From: Gordonia malaquae NBRC 108250
Lineage (GTDB): Bacteria; Actinomycetota; Actinomycetes; Mycobacteriales; Mycobacteriaceae
Assembly (NCBI RefSeq): GCF_000344135.1
Contig: NZ_BAOP01000005.1
Location: 62,001 to 126,000, forward strand
Reading direction: 5' to 3'
DNA: 64,000 nt
Shown: one piece after another, positions 40,835 through 49,977 of the stretch
Numbering within the stretch: position 1 is the stretch's first letter
Layout: each line of letters opens with the position of its first letter
Made by a program: the position numbers and the translations under genes
The notes under the pieces: generated by a model
Databases searched by the model: none
The model's input: only the letters and a program-made list of their open reading frames with translations
What the model was told of the DNA's origin: nothing

Positions 40835-42126
40835 GTCGACGGGACCGCTTCCGGTTCCTGGAGCCGATCGGACTCTCGGCGTTCAACGAACATCAGGGCG
40901 ATCGGGCTGAGCACCGCGGCGACCATTCCGGCTGCGAAGCCGTTGCCGTAGAGGTTCAGCCCGATCGTCAGCGAACCGGCGATCTGGGCGACCGAGACGT
41001 GGAGGAAGCCGGCGAGCACGCCCCAGTGCGGGCCGAAGCGCGCCGAGATCGGAGCGAGACACGTGCCGAACATGACCGCCCACACGACGCCGTCGTCGTC
41101 GAGCCCGAGTGGTTTGGTGAGTGCTCCGAGGATCACGCCGAGCATGACCGGAACGATGTTCACCGCGTGCTTTCCGCACGCACTGAAGCCGATGACGCTG
41201 ACGATTCCACCGACGACGGGACCGTTGAAGTCTGCGTCGATGGCCACCATGAGCACTGTCGTCAGGGTTCCGGTGATCGCCATGTTGAGCAGGGTGGGAC
41301 CGGGGCCGTCGGATCCGATGAAGTCGGCGGGCGCCTGCCCGGTGCGGCGGAGCAGGCCGCGGTAGCCGCGCCACGGCCTGCGGTCGAGGGCGAATGCGGC
41401 GATGACGACCATCGCGATGAGGATCGCGCACAGGATCAGCAGGGGACCGTCGTTCCCGCTGGTCCATGTCATGGGCGGCTGATCTTCCAACCCGAACGAC
41501 CGGAAGACCGCGATGATCACCGCGCCGAGAATGCCCGCGACGAACCCCATGTTGTAGAGGGTGAACCCGTTGTGCGCGCGGAACAGGCCGCGCGCGACCG
41601 GCGAGACGATGAAGCCGATGAGAAGCCCGGTCGCGAGGCCGACGGGAACTGACACCCACTTGACCAGACCGGTGTTGAAGGCGATCTCGGAGAAGACCGG
41701 CGACAGTGCTGTCGCGAACCACGCCGTCGTCACCGAATCGCGCAGAGCCTCGCGTCGCCAGAGCGCGTACAGAGCCACGCCGATGAGGATGGGCCAGACG
41801 TTCACGATCGTCTTCCCGAACAGTCCGAATCCCAGCACCATGTACAGGCAGCCGACCGCGCCGCCGTCGACCTTCGCTCCGGTCAGCCGGTATGTGAGGC
41901 ACGCGAGGAGCGTGACGAGACCGGCTTGTGCGAATGCGCCACCGAGCCCGCCGAGCAGTACGAAGTCGGTGACGAGGACATCGGGTGCGATCACGATGTC
42001 GCCGATGCCGCGGATCACGTCGGCCGGTGTGTCGACGATGAATCCGAAAGCGATGCACGCGACCGCGGTCGCCACGATCAAACGCATCAGGATCCGTTCG
42101 GTGCGGTCACCCGACTCGACGATCAC
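40831..42126 (-). CDS. DUF1576 multi-pass membrane protein
   Basis: 431 residues, about ten to twelve hydrophobic segments. The N-terminal half ([31 protein letters not shown] and [19 protein letters not shown]) and C-terminal half ([23 protein letters not shown]) show the internal repeat of DUF1576 with the FGK/CGK-x5-P pattern. The transported substrate is unknown. GTG 42126 has GGAGG seven bases upstream. The stop codon overlaps the ureG stop on the other strand. Confidence 0.85.
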   Translation of the reverse strand: MIVESGDRTERILMRLIVATAVACIAFGFIVDTPADVIRGIGDIVIAPDVLVTDFVLLGGLGGAFAQAGLVTLLACLTYRLTGAKVDGGAVGCLYMVLGFGLFGKTIVNVWPILIGVALYALWRREALRDSVTTAWFATALSPVFSEIAFNTGLVKWVSVPVGLATGLLIGFIVSPVARGLFRAHNGFTLYNMGFVAGILGAVIIAVFRSFGLEDQPPMTWTSGNDGPLLILCAILIAMVVIAAFALDRRPWRGYRGLLRRTGQAPADFIGSDGPGPTLLNMAITGTLTTVLMVAIDADFNGPVVGGIVSVIGFSACGKHAVNIVPVMLGVILGALTKPLGLDDDGVVWAVMFGTCLAPISARFGPHWGVLAGFLHVSVAQIAGSLTIGLNLYGNGFAAGMVAAVLSPIALMFVERRESDRLQEPEAVPST

Positions 42127-42217
42127 TCACGTACCTCCGCTCCGATGTCGACCTTCGGAGTCTACTGTCGCGGGTCGGGCGAACGGCCGCCTGACTGGGG
42201 CGACGCAGCCGGATGGG

Positions 42218-42991
42218 TCAGATGCCGGGGAGGATCACGGGAGCGAGCTCTGGTCGTTTCGCCACACGCCCGTCGCCGAGTGATCGGCCGCGGAGTTTCC
42301 GGATGATCCACGGGGTGAAGAATTCGACCACCCACCGGGCGTCGCCGAGCGTCCGCAGGACTCGGTTGGGGTCGTCGATCGGTGGGAGGGCATGACCCCA
42401 GTCGGCGGAGCTGCCCTCGAGTCCGAGCGCGTATGCGGCTCCCGCGGCGAAGCGGTCGTGGCCGGTAGGGGATGCGTGCAATCGGTCGCGCGCCCAGGAG
42501 CGCAGGTCGGTCAGGACGGGTGCGCTGTACAGGTCGACCAGGATGAAGCCGTACGTCGTCGCGAACTCGCGCATCATGTCGTTGATCAGGAGAAGCCGGT
42601 CTTCCACACTGCGCCCGAACGGGATCGTGCGAGCGACGTCGGGGAACGTCGAGATGACAACGGTCGCACCGGATTCGGCAAGACGTCGGTAGATGAAGTC
42701 GAGATCGGCGCGGACGACGGCGGGGTCGGCGCGTCCGATCACGTCGTTCATGCCCAACGGCGCCGCGATCAGGTCGGGAGCCAGGGACAGGCACGGCTCG
42801 AGTTGTTCGTCGCGAGTGTTCCGGGTGTTCTTCCCACGGATGGCGAGGTTTGCGTACCGGAAGTCCGGGTTGTCCACGGCCAGGCGTTCAGCGAGGCGAT
42901 CGGCCCAGCCTCGGTAGCCGGCGGAATCGTCTCCGTCACACATCCCCTCGGTCTGGGAGTCGCCGATGGCGACGAATCGCGAATAGCCCAT
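42218..42991 (-). CDS. SGNH/GDSL-family hydrolase
   Basis: 257 residues with the four SGNH blocks: Ser in FVAIGDSQTEG (block I), Gly in LAIRGKNT (block II), Asn in PLGMNDV (block III) and Asp/His in DRLHASPTGHDRFA (block V). It hydrolyses esters or thioesters, probably in the cytosol since there is no signal peptide; the substrate is unknown. TACTAT lies six bases before the ATG (leaderless). It is divergent from alkB. Confidence 0.92.
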   Translation of the reverse strand: MGYSRFVAIGDSQTEGMCDGDDSAGYRGWADRLAERLAVDNPDFRYANLAIRGKNTRNTRDEQLEPCLSLAPDLIAAPLGMNDVIGRADPAVVRADLDFIYRRLAESGATVVISTFPDVARTIPFGRSVEDRLLLINDMMREFATTYGFILVDLYSAPVLTDLRSWARDRLHASPTGHDRFAAGAAYALGLEGSSADWGHALPPIDDPNRVLRTLGDARWVVEFFTPWIIRKLRGRSLGDGRVAKRPELAPVILPGI

Positions 42992-43050
42992 AGCCCGATA
43001 GTAGCCAGGAGTTCACCGGATCAGAGTGAAGTCGAGCACTTTACAAATTA

Positions 43051-43090
43051 GTCCAGATGTCTAGACAACCGACGTGCCAACGTCTAATGT
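43051..43090 (+). promoter_or_regulatory. alkB promoter with overlapping operator
   Basis: TAGACA (43062-43067), a 17-bp spacer and TAATGT (43085-43090) form a promoter about 35 bp before alkB. GTCCAGA-TG-TCTAGAC (43051-43066), an imperfect palindrome containing TGTCTAGACA, overlaps the -35 box and is a likely operator for the TetR protein encoded at the end of the operon. Confidence 0.6.
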
Positions 43091-43124
43091 CAAGTTCACC
43101 AACTCGCCTCACCAGGAGGAAGAC

Positions 43125-44615
43125 ATGGCGAATCCGACAATCGACGACAGCCCCGTCGACGACGTTCAATGGCGTGACAAGAAGCGCCACCTCTGGCTTC
43201 TCGGCCTGATTCCACCGACCGCAGTGTTCATCGCGACCGGACTCATCGCGCTGATGAACTGGGCCGGCGACAAGCTCGATTGGGCCTGGCTCGGTACCGT
43301 GTCCCCGGTCTGGTGGTGGATCGGCCCGATTCTGCTCTACGTCCTGCTCCCGATCCTCGACGTGTTCTTCGGGCCCGACGGTCAGAATCCGCCGGACGAA
43401 CTCATGGAGCAGTTGGAGAACGACAAGTACTACCGGTACTGCACCTACGCGTACATTCCGTTCCAGTTCGCCAGCCTGATCTTCGCGGCGTACCTCTGGA
43501 CCGCGGGTCCGAACGGCCGCTTCGGTGACCTGAGCTGGCTCGGCGTCGACGGCGGATCGCTCGGCATCGTCTCCAAGATCGGTCTCGCCCTGTCGATCGG
43601 CGTCATGGGCGGCATCGGCATCAACACAGCTCACGAGCTCGGCCACAAGAAGGTGTCACTCGAGCGCTGGCTGTCGAAGATCACTCTCGCGCAGACGTTC
43701 TACGGTCACTTCTTCATCGAGCACAATCGTGGTCATCACGTCCGCGTCGCCACCCCCGAGGATCCGGCGAGCTCGCGCTTCGGTGAGACCTTCTGGTCGT
43801 TCCTGCCGCGCAGTGTCTACGGCAGTCTGAAGTCGGCATGGGAACTCGAGGCCAACCGCCTCAAGAAGATCGACAAGCCGGTGTTCCATCGGAGCAACGA
43901 CGTTCTCAACGCGTGGGTCATGTCGATCGTCCTGTGGGGTGTGCTCGCAGCGGTCTTCGGCTGGCAGATCCTGCCCTTCATGGTCCTGCAGGCCGTCTAC
44001 GGTTTCTCGCTGCTGGAGACCGTCAACTATCTCGAGCACTACGGCCTCGTCCGGCAGAAGAACGCCCGCGGTCGTTACGAGCGCTGCACCCCGTCACACA
44101 GCTGGAACAGTGACCACATCTGCACAAACATCTTCCTGTATCACCTGCAGCGTCACAGTGATCACCACGCGAACCCGACGCGTCGCTACCAGACACTCCG
44201 CAGTTTCGAGGAGGCTCCGAACCTCCCCAGCGGTTACGCCAGCATGATCGGCATCGCCTACTTCCCGCCGATCTGGCGCAAGATCATGGACAAGCGCGTC
44301 ATCGAGCACTACGACGGCGACCTCACCCGTGCCAATCTGCAGCCGGGCAAGGAAGCCAAGCTCCTCGCCAAGTACGGACAGACCGCTCGCGCCCAGGCGC
44401 CGGCCGCCGCACAAGACACCGCAGTCGCCCTGCTCGATCGTCCGGCCGCCACCGCGTACCGATGCCCCAACTGCGAGTACGTCTACCGCGAGGCAGAGGG
44501 AGCCCCCCGTGAGGGCTACGCGGCAGGCACCCCGTGGGCCAGCGTGCCCGACGACTGGAACTGCCCGGACTGCGGTGTTCGAGACAAGATCGACTTCCTT
44601 CCGATTGGAGCCTGA
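43125..44615 (+). CDS. alkB: Alkane 1-monooxygenase AlkB fused to a C-terminal rubredoxin
   Basis: 496 residues. Residues 1 to about 410 are the membrane AlkB: histidine boxes HELGHK (170-175), [19 protein letters not shown] (199-217) and [16 protein letters not shown] (341-356), with NYLEHYGL (301-308). These bind the di-iron centre that hydroxylates the terminal carbon of n-alkanes. Residues about 445-490 are a rubredoxin (C447, C450, C480, C483). A 30-residue Ala-rich linker joins them. The fusion supplies its own electron carrier; a free rubredoxin follows. AGGAGG precedes ATG 43125. Confidence 0.97.
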   Translation: MANPTIDDSPVDDVQWRDKKRHLWLLGLIPPTAVFIATGLIALMNWAGDKLDWAWLGTVSPVWWWIGPILLYVLLPILDVFFGPDGQNPPDELMEQLENDKYYRYCTYAYIPFQFASLIFAAYLWTAGPNGRFGDLSWLGVDGGSLGIVSKIGLALSIGVMGGIGINTAHELGHKKVSLERWLSKITLAQTFYGHFFIEHNRGHHVRVATPEDPASSRFGETFWSFLPRSVYGSLKSAWELEANRLKKIDKPVFHRSNDVLNAWVMSIVLWGVLAAVFGWQILPFMVLQAVYGFSLLETVNYLEHYGLVRQKNARGRYERCTPSHSWNSDHICTNIFLYHLQRHSDHHANPTRRYQTLRSFEEAPNLPSGYASMIGIAYFPPIWRKIMDKRVIEHYDGDLTRANLQPGKEAKLLAKYGQTARAQAPAAAQDTAVALLDRPAATAYRCPNCEYVYREAEGAPREGYAAGTPWASVPDDWNCPDCGVRDKIDFLPIGA

Positions 44616-44616
44616 C

Positions 44617-44796
44617 ATGAACTTCAAACTCTTCCGTTGCATGCAGTGCGGGTTCGAATACGACGAGGCGGAAGGCTGGCCCGAAGACGGCATCGAGCCC
44701 GGCACCCGATGGGACGACATCCCGGACGACTGGAGCTGCCCGGATTGCGGCGCCGCCAAGGCCGATTTCGAAATGGTCGAGGTTGCACGGCCATGA
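44617..44796 (+). CDS. rubA: Rubredoxin
   Basis: 59 residues with [19 protein letters not shown] and [12 protein letters not shown], the two CxxC iron-binding pairs. It shuttles electrons between rubredoxin reductase and AlkB. It starts one base after the alkB stop codon, with GGAG six bases before ATG, and its stop overlaps the reductase start. The presence of a separate rubredoxin in addition to the fused one parallels the rubA3-rubA4 pairs of related alkane operons. Confidence 0.97.
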   Translation: MNFKLFRCMQCGFEYDEAEGWPEDGIEPGTRWDDIPDDWSCPDCGAAKADFEMVEVARP

Positions 44797-45983
44797 CCAC
44801 CAGTTCTGATCGTTCCGCTTTCGACGCCGGCGTTGTCGTCGTCGGGGGCGGGACGGCGGGTGCCACAGCCGCGGTCGCTCTTCGAGCGGGCGGGTACGAC
44901 GGTCCGGTGACGCTCATCGGCGCAGAACCAGAAGCCCCGTACCGCCGGACTGCGCTGACGAAGGACCTGCTCGTCGCTGATCTGTCCGTCGAGAAGATCG
45001 CGCTGCAGAAGCCGCAGTCGTGGGCCGAACGGAACATCGACCTCCGCACGGGGGTGAACGTCACCGCGATCGATCCGTCGGAGCACACGGTGGTCTGCTC
45101 GAACGGCGACGAGATCGGCTATCGCACACTCGTCCTGGCGACCGGCGGCGCGGCGGCCCGGCCGCCATGGCTCGGCGCGGACGTTCGGACGATCAGGGCC
45201 CTCGACGAGGCGCTCGCCGCCCGGCAGGCGATCGAAGAGGCCGCCAGGGTGGCCATCGTCGGAGGCGGCTTGATCGGACTCGAACTGGCTGCGTCGGCAG
45301 CCGCGCGTGGATTCGACGTCGACGTGATCGAAGCGGCCGACCGGATCCTCGGCCGCGCGGTCCCCGCGGTGGTGTCGGAGTGGTTCGCCGAACTGCATCG
45401 ACGCAACGGCGTTCGGCTGCACCTCGACTCAGCGGTCGTCTCCGCGTCGGCCGACGGCGTGGTCCTATCCGACGGCGCCGCGATCGACGGTCCCGTCGTC
45501 GCGGCTGTCGGAATGCGCCCGGACGTCGGCTTGGCCGAAGCGGCGGGCCTCGAGTGCTCCCGCGCCGGGATCGTCGTCGACTCGGGGTTCGCCACGAGTG
45601 CACCCGACATCTACGCGGCAGGCGACGCGGCGGCTCCTCCGGATCTGCTGACTGGAGATCCGTCAGTCGGCGGACACTGGTTCGGCGCGACTGATCAGGG
45701 CAAGGCCGTCGCCGGATCGGTGCTCGCGGCACTCGGCGGAGCAGTCGCTCCGACATTCCGAGACGTGCCGCGCGCTTGGACGATTCAATACGGGATCAAC
45801 GTCCAGACAGTGGGCTGGCCCGCTGACGGCGACGTCGAGATCGACGGATCGCTCGCCGACGACGACGCCACCGTACGAGTGACGCGAGACGGGCGGTTGA
45901 TCGGTGCGGTCACCGTCGGACGAGCCGCTGCCGCCCGGACATGCCGCGCGGAGATCGACGCATCGCTAGGCTCGACGGTGTGA
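44793..45983 (+). CDS. rubB: Rubredoxin reductase
   Basis: 396 residues. FAD motif [24 protein letters not shown](P)H motif [21 protein letters not shown] and the FAD-binding [22 protein letters not shown] mark the pyridine-nucleotide ferredoxin/rubredoxin reductase family. It passes electrons from NAD(P)H to rubredoxin. The ATG overlaps the rubA stop (ATGA) and the stop overlaps the TetR GTG (GTGA), so the operon is tightly coupled. Confidence 0.95.
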   Translation: MTTSSDRSAFDAGVVVVGGGTAGATAAVALRAGGYDGPVTLIGAEPEAPYRRTALTKDLLVADLSVEKIALQKPQSWAERNIDLRTGVNVTAIDPSEHTVVCSNGDEIGYRTLVLATGGAAARPPWLGADVRTIRALDEALAARQAIEEAARVAIVGGGLIGLELAASAAARGFDVDVIEAADRILGRAVPAVVSEWFAELHRRNGVRLHLDSAVVSASADGVVLSDGAAIDGPVVAAVGMRPDVGLAEAAGLECSRAGIVVDSGFATSAPDIYAAGDAAAPPDLLTGDPSVGGHWFGATDQGKAVAGSVLAALGGAVAPTFRDVPRAWTIQYGINVQTVGWPADGDVEIDGSLADDDATVRVTRDGRLIGAVTVGRAAAARTCRAEIDASLGSTV

Positions 45984-46594
45984 GCGCACCCACGAGTGAC
46001 CGGCCGACGTACGCGGCAGCGAGCAAGCTCCTGCTGCGTACGTCGCTGCTCGACGGCCTGCGCGAGTTGATGACCATCAAGGACTGGTCGCAGGTCACCA
46101 TGAGTGATGTCGCCAAGCATGCGGGCGTCAGCAGACAGACGGTGTATAACGAGTTCTCGTCGCGCAACGGTCTGGCGCAGGCGTACGCCCTTCGCCTGGT
46201 GGAGGAGTTCACCAGTGAGATCGGGGCGGCCGTGGAGGCAATGCCCAACGACGTGGAAGGTGCCCTCGCCGCAGGTTTTGCCGGGTTCTTCGCCAGCGCG
46301 AGCCAGGACCCGATGATTCAGTCCCTGCTCAGCGGCGAGGCCAAGCCCGACCTTCTCAAGCTGATCACCACCGACTCCGCGCCGCTCATCGAGTCGGCGT
46401 CGCGGCGTCTCGACACCACTCTCCGCGAATCGTGGATCGCGCTGCCCGAACACATGTCGGGACCCATCGCGCGGATGATCACACGACTCGCGATCAGCTA
46501 CGTGGCGATGCCGCCGGAAGCTGATTTCGACGTCGCGGGCGACCTGTCTGCCGTCATGTCGCCCGCGATCGTCGCAGCTCGGGGTGGTTCTTAG
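45980..46594 (+). CDS. TetR-family regulator of the alk operon (AlkU/AlkX position)
   Basis: 204 residues. HTH at about 22-70 (RTSLLDGLRELMTIKDWSQVTMSDVAKHAGVSRQTVYNEFSSRNGLAQAY). The C-terminal PEADFDVAGDLSAVMSPAI is typical of the TetR protein that ends alkB-rub operons in Rhodococcus, Dietzia and Gordonia, where it represses the operon. GTG 45980 overlaps the rubB stop. The palindrome at 43051-43067 is its likely target. Its stop overlaps the convergent hydrolase stop by 4 bp. Confidence 0.93.
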   Translation: MSAPTSDRPTYAAASKLLLRTSLLDGLRELMTIKDWSQVTMSDVAKHAGVSRQTVYNEFSSRNGLAQAYALRLVEEFTSEIGAAVEAMPNDVEGALAAGFAGFFASASQDPMIQSLLSGEAKPDLLKLITTDSAPLIESASRRLDTTLRESWIALPEHMSGPIARMITRLAISYVAMPPEADFDVAGDLSAVMSPAIVAARGGS

Positions 46595-47448
46595 CGAGCG
46601 AGGAACGCGGCGACGGAGCTTTCGAACGCGTCCTTCGCCTCGATCATCACCCAGTGTCCGCACTTCGGGAACACGTGGAGTTCGGCGTCGGGGATCAGTC
46701 GCATCGGGACCATCGACATGTCGGGCGGGCTCACGCGGTCGTCGCGTCCCCATGCGAGGAGGGTCGGGCACTTCACGAGGTGCATCGACGCCCAGTACGG
46801 CGGGGTCGTCGAGTTGGCCATGAACTGCTGCATCATCTCGAACGACTTCGAGCCGTACATCATCGCCGCGGTCTTGGCGGCGTCCGGATTGATGGCCGCC
46901 TCCCACCGCTCCTCGATGAGCTCTTCGGTGACGAGCGACCGGTCGAAGACCATCGAATTGAGCCAGCGCACCAGCTTGTCGCGGTCGGGGGCGTCGGTGA
47001 ACTCCTGCAGCAGACGCAGGCCCTCGGACGGGCTGGGGCTGAACACGTTGGGTCCGACGCCGCCGATCGTCACGAGTTTCGCGATCCGGTCGGGATACTT
47101 GATCGCGAGGTTGATTCCGACCACACCGCCCATGGAGTTTCCGATCACAGCGGCCTTGTCGATGCCGAGGGCGTCCATGAACCGGATCACCGATGCGCCC
47201 GCGGTCAGGACGGGGTGTCCCTCGACGGCGTCGGATACCCCGAAGCCGGGGAACTCGACGACGTAACAGTGGTGCGTCTTGGCGAAGAACTCCAGGTTGC
47301 CGCGGTAATTGCGCCACCCGGTGACGCCGGGGCCGCTGCCGTGGAGGAGCAGCAGCACCTCGCTGTTGTCGGCGCCCGCCTCGTGGTAGCGGATGACGCC
47401 CTGATCAGTGGTGAGCTCGCGCTTGGTCGACTCGTATGTCACGTCCAT
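46591..47448 (-). CDS. Alpha/beta hydrolase, HsaD/meta-cleavage-product hydrolase-like
   Basis: 285 residues. LLLLHGSGPGVTGWRNYRGNL (oxyanion loop), GNSMGG (nucleophile Ser), GRDDRVSP (Asp) and FPKCGHWVMIE (His) give a complete triad, and the overall pattern follows HsaD and BphD-type C-C hydrolases. It could cleave a meta-ring-fission product in steroid or aromatic degradation. A KstR-type operator lies 10 bp upstream of the ATG, supporting steroid-linked use. TATTCT sits six bases before the ATG (leaderless). Confidence 0.92.
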   Translation of the reverse strand: MDVTYESTKRELTTDQGVIRYHEAGADNSEVLLLLHGSGPGVTGWRNYRGNLEFFAKTHHCYVVEFPGFGVSDAVEGHPVLTAGASVIRFMDALGIDKAAVIGNSMGGVVGINLAIKYPDRIAKLVTIGGVGPNVFSPSPSEGLRLLQEFTDAPDRDKLVRWLNSMVFDRSLVTEELIEERWEAAINPDAAKTAAMMYGSKSFEMMQQFMANSTTPPYWASMHLVKCPTLLAWGRDDRVSPPDMSMVPMRLIPDAELHVFPKCGHWVMIEAKDAFESSVAAFLAR

Positions 47449-47458
47449 GACACCAGAA

Positions 47459-47472
47459 TAGAACGTGTTCTA
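47459..47472. promoter_or_regulatory. KstR-type operator (TnnAACnnGTTnnA)
   Basis: TAGAACGTGTTCTA fits the published KstR consensus at every fixed position, with perfect TAGAAC/GTTCTA arms. It overlaps the hydrolase -10 box by two bases and lies 14 bp upstream of the -10 of the divergent small membrane gene (TACCAT, 47487-47492). Control of the hydrolase by a KstR repressor encoded elsewhere is inferred. Confidence 0.75.
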
Positions 47473-47498
47473 GTTGAGTGCGTCAGTACCATGAATAG

Positions 47499-47807
47499 AT
47501 GACGATCGATTCATCGGTCCCGTTCGTCGCCGCGGGACTCATCGGAGGCTATGCCACAGCCCGATACACCGGGCGACGTGAGCTCGGAGGGGTTGTCCTC
47601 GCGGCGGCCGGAGTCGCCGCCGGGATGTCGTGGCGTTCCCGCGGCGCCGCCGTCACCGGCGGACTCACCGCCGCCTATCTCGGCGCGTTCGGCGCCTCGC
47701 ATCCGCTCGCCAAGAAACTCGGCGCCTGGCCGTCGGTGCTCGCCGTCACGGTGGCGGCGTCTGCCACCACAGCGGGCGTGCTCGCCGCAGTGGACGGAAA
47801 GCAGTGA
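47499..47807 (+). CDS. Small Gly/Ala-rich membrane protein
   Basis: 102 residues with three to four short hydrophobic segments (about 7-22, 31-46, 53-70 and 77-95) rich in Gly and Ala. No family was recognised. TACCAT lies six bases before the ATG, implying leaderless translation. The stop overlaps the start of the L,D-transpeptidase gene by one base (TGATG), so a cell-envelope role is possible. Confidence 0.72.
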   Translation: MTIDSSVPFVAAGLIGGYATARYTGRRELGGVVLAAAGVAAGMSWRSRGAAVTGGLTAAYLGAFGASHPLAKKLGAWPSVLAVTVAASATTAGVLAAVDGKQ

Positions 47808-48973
47808 TGCGTCGCCCGGCCAGGATGCTCGCCGTCGCCGGCCTGGCGTCGGTGGCGGTGTTCGCCGCCGCGTGCAGCAGCGGAGGCTCGACGCCTGATC
47901 CGGCGCCGGCGGCAAAGATCACCCTCGCCGACTCGACGGCGAAGCCGATCAACCCGACGACGCCGATCAGCGTTCGCGCCAGTCGAGGCGACCTCACGAC
48001 GGTCACCGTCACCAACCGCAAGGGCAAAAACGTCAAGGGCGCGTCGTCCGAAGGCGGCGAGGAGTGGCACACCACCGAGGACCTCGGTTACGGCACCACG
48101 TACACCGTCAAAGCGGATGCGGTGAACCCCGACGGCAAGCACACGCGACAGACGTTCACCGTGAAGACGATCGACCCCGACGACACGGCGTACGCGAACG
48201 TGGTCCCGGCACCGGAAGTGGTGTCCGAGGACGGCATCGGGGTCGGACAGCCGATGGTCTTCCAGTTCACCAAGCCGATCAAGAATCGCGCCGAAGTCGA
48301 GAAGCATCTTGTCGTCACCACTACGCCGAGTCAGCCCGGCGCCTGGTACTGGACCGACGATCAGAGCGTCCACTATCGCGCTAAGGACTACTGGAAGCCC
48401 GGAACCAAGATCCACATCGAGGCGAACGTCTACGGAGTCGACCTCGGCGACGGCGTCTACGGCGCCGAGGACAACGCGGTGGATTACAAGGTTCACGACT
48501 CGTGGGTGGCGAAAGCCGACGGCAACACCGAACAGCTCACGGTGTTCCACAACGGCGAACTCGTTCGCACGATGCCGATGAGCCTGGGCGAGCCGACTAC
48601 TCCGTCGCACCGGGGTGTCCATGTGGTCTCGGAGCGCTCAGCGAGCACCGTGATGGATTCGTGCAGCTACGGCGTCTGCCAGGGTGATCCCGGCTACTAC
48701 CGCGAGACCGTCTTCGACAATCTCCGGATCTCCAACGACGGTGAGTTCGTCCACGCGGCACCGTGGTCCGTGGGCCAGCAGGGATCGGCGAACGTCTCGC
48801 ACGGCTGCGTCAATCTCAGCCCCGCCGACGCCAAATGGATGTACGACACGTTCCGGCTCGGCGACGTCGTCGAGATCTCCAACTCGGGTGGCGACGAGCT
48901 TCCGGTGTGGGACACCTACGGCGACTGGGCCGTCCCGTGGAAGGTGTGGAAGGCCGGCAACGCCTCCGCCTGA
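47807..48973 (+). CDS. L,D-transpeptidase lipoprotein
   Basis: 388 residues. A lipoprotein signal (MRRPARMLAVAGLASVAVF, lipid Cys23) is followed by an immunoglobulin-like domain (about 35-235) and a YkuD catalytic domain. The catalytic motif is H316-N14-S331-H332-G333-C334, with VNLSPADAKWMYD after it, as in mycobacterial LdtA/LdtB. It forms 3-3 peptidoglycan cross-links outside the membrane. It begins 1 bp inside the stop of the small membrane gene. Its 3' end lies 5 bp from the convergent oxidase gene. Confidence 0.95.
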   Translation: MRRPARMLAVAGLASVAVFAAACSSGGSTPDPAPAAKITLADSTAKPINPTTPISVRASRGDLTTVTVTNRKGKNVKGASSEGGEEWHTTEDLGYGTTYTVKADAVNPDGKHTRQTFTVKTIDPDDTAYANVVPAPEVVSEDGIGVGQPMVFQFTKPIKNRAEVEKHLVVTTTPSQPGAWYWTDDQSVHYRAKDYWKPGTKIHIEANVYGVDLGDGVYGAEDNAVDYKVHDSWVAKADGNTEQLTVFHNGELVRTMPMSLGEPTTPSHRGVHVVSERSASTVMDSCSYGVCQGDPGYYRETVFDNLRISNDGEFVHAAPWSVGQQGSANVSHGCVNLSPADAKWMYDTFRLGDVVEISNSGGDELPVWDTYGDWAVPWKVWKAGNASA

Positions 48974-48977
48974 GGCG

Positions 48978-49934
48978 TCAGCCGCCGAGTGATTCGCGGT
49001 CCTCGTCGCCGAATGTGTCTTCGAGTGTGGCGGGTGAGTAGTCGAGATCGATCTCCTCGACGGGGCGTCCTCGGGCCGACTCGATCGCTCCGAGTCGGCG
49101 CTGGGCTCGATCGGCTGCGTAGGTCAGGAACTCGCTGTTGTCGATCCCGAACGGCGGCTTCTCGAACTGCTCGTTGACCCACGTGATCATCCCGAGAGCC
49201 ATCGGCAGGAGCTCGCCCATCCGCTCGGTCACCGCGTCCCACAGGGTGTCGTCGGCGGCGACGTGACGACGGCAGGTGAACGTGCCCCACGCCATGTGGC
49301 GGCGCTCGTCGTCGGAGATGTTTGAGATCAGGGACTGCATGCCCGGAAGGATGCCGCGCTCCACGCAGATCTTCTGCCACGCGTAGTACCCGGTCAGCGC
49401 CAGCGACCCCTCGACGACGTGGTTGTACGTGACGCTCGCGCGGATCTGATTGAGCGGCGACGGATCGGACGCGAGGATCCGCAACGACGCGGGCAGCTCG
49501 TCGTAGAACAACTGGCGGTAGTAGGGGTTCTCGGCGACGTAGGGGTGCAGGTCCTCGGTGAGGCCGACGGTGTCCATCCACAGTCGAAAACCTTGTGCGT
49601 GTTTGGCCTCTTCGAGGCAGAACTGTGCCAGGTACATCTCGTCGCCGAAGCGTCCCTCGGCCGACATCGCCGACATGAACGGCTGGATGTCCTGGGTGAC
49701 GGCTTCCTCGCCCGCCACGAACTGCGCGACGAGAAACGTCGCGCTGCGGCGTTGGGTGTCGTCGAGAGAGGCCCAGTCGTCCGCGTCTCGGCTGAAGTCG
49801 AGTGCACCCGGGTCCCAGGCCTTTCCGTTGCCCTTGGTGAACAGTCGGAGGGGGAACGCGTCCCAGTGCAGTCCTCCGGCTCGCAGCGTCGAGAACCCTT
49901 GCCGGGCTTCGGAATCTGAATGGATGACGGTCAT
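48978..49934 (-). CDS. R2-like ligand-binding oxidase (R2lox)
   Basis: 318 residues from ATG 49934. The ferritin-like carboxylate ligands E76, E109, H112, E175, E210 and H213 and the crosslink pair V79/Y170 each fall 8 residues after the positions known for M. tuberculosis R2lox (Rv0233). The Mn/Fe-binding site and tyrosine-valine crosslink are therefore expected. The family binds a long-chain fatty-acid-like ligand and is not a ribonucleotide reductase. TAGGGT lies seven bases upstream. It follows sdaA by 43 bp. Confidence 0.94.
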   Translation of the reverse strand: MTVIHSDSEARQGFSTLRAGGLHWDAFPLRLFTKGNGKAWDPGALDFSRDADDWASLDDTQRRSATFLVAQFVAGEEAVTQDIQPFMSAMSAEGRFGDEMYLAQFCLEEAKHAQGFRLWMDTVGLTEDLHPYVAENPYYRQLFYDELPASLRILASDPSPLNQIRASVTYNHVVEGSLALTGYYAWQKICVERGILPGMQSLISNISDDERRHMAWGTFTCRRHVAADDTLWDAVTERMGELLPMALGMITWVNEQFEKPPFGIDNSEFLTYAADRAQRRLGAIESARGRPVEEIDLDYSPATLEDTFGDEDRESLGG

Positions 49935-49977
49935 GAACGCGACCCTAGACCCGCCGCGAGCACGACGGGGCCGAATC

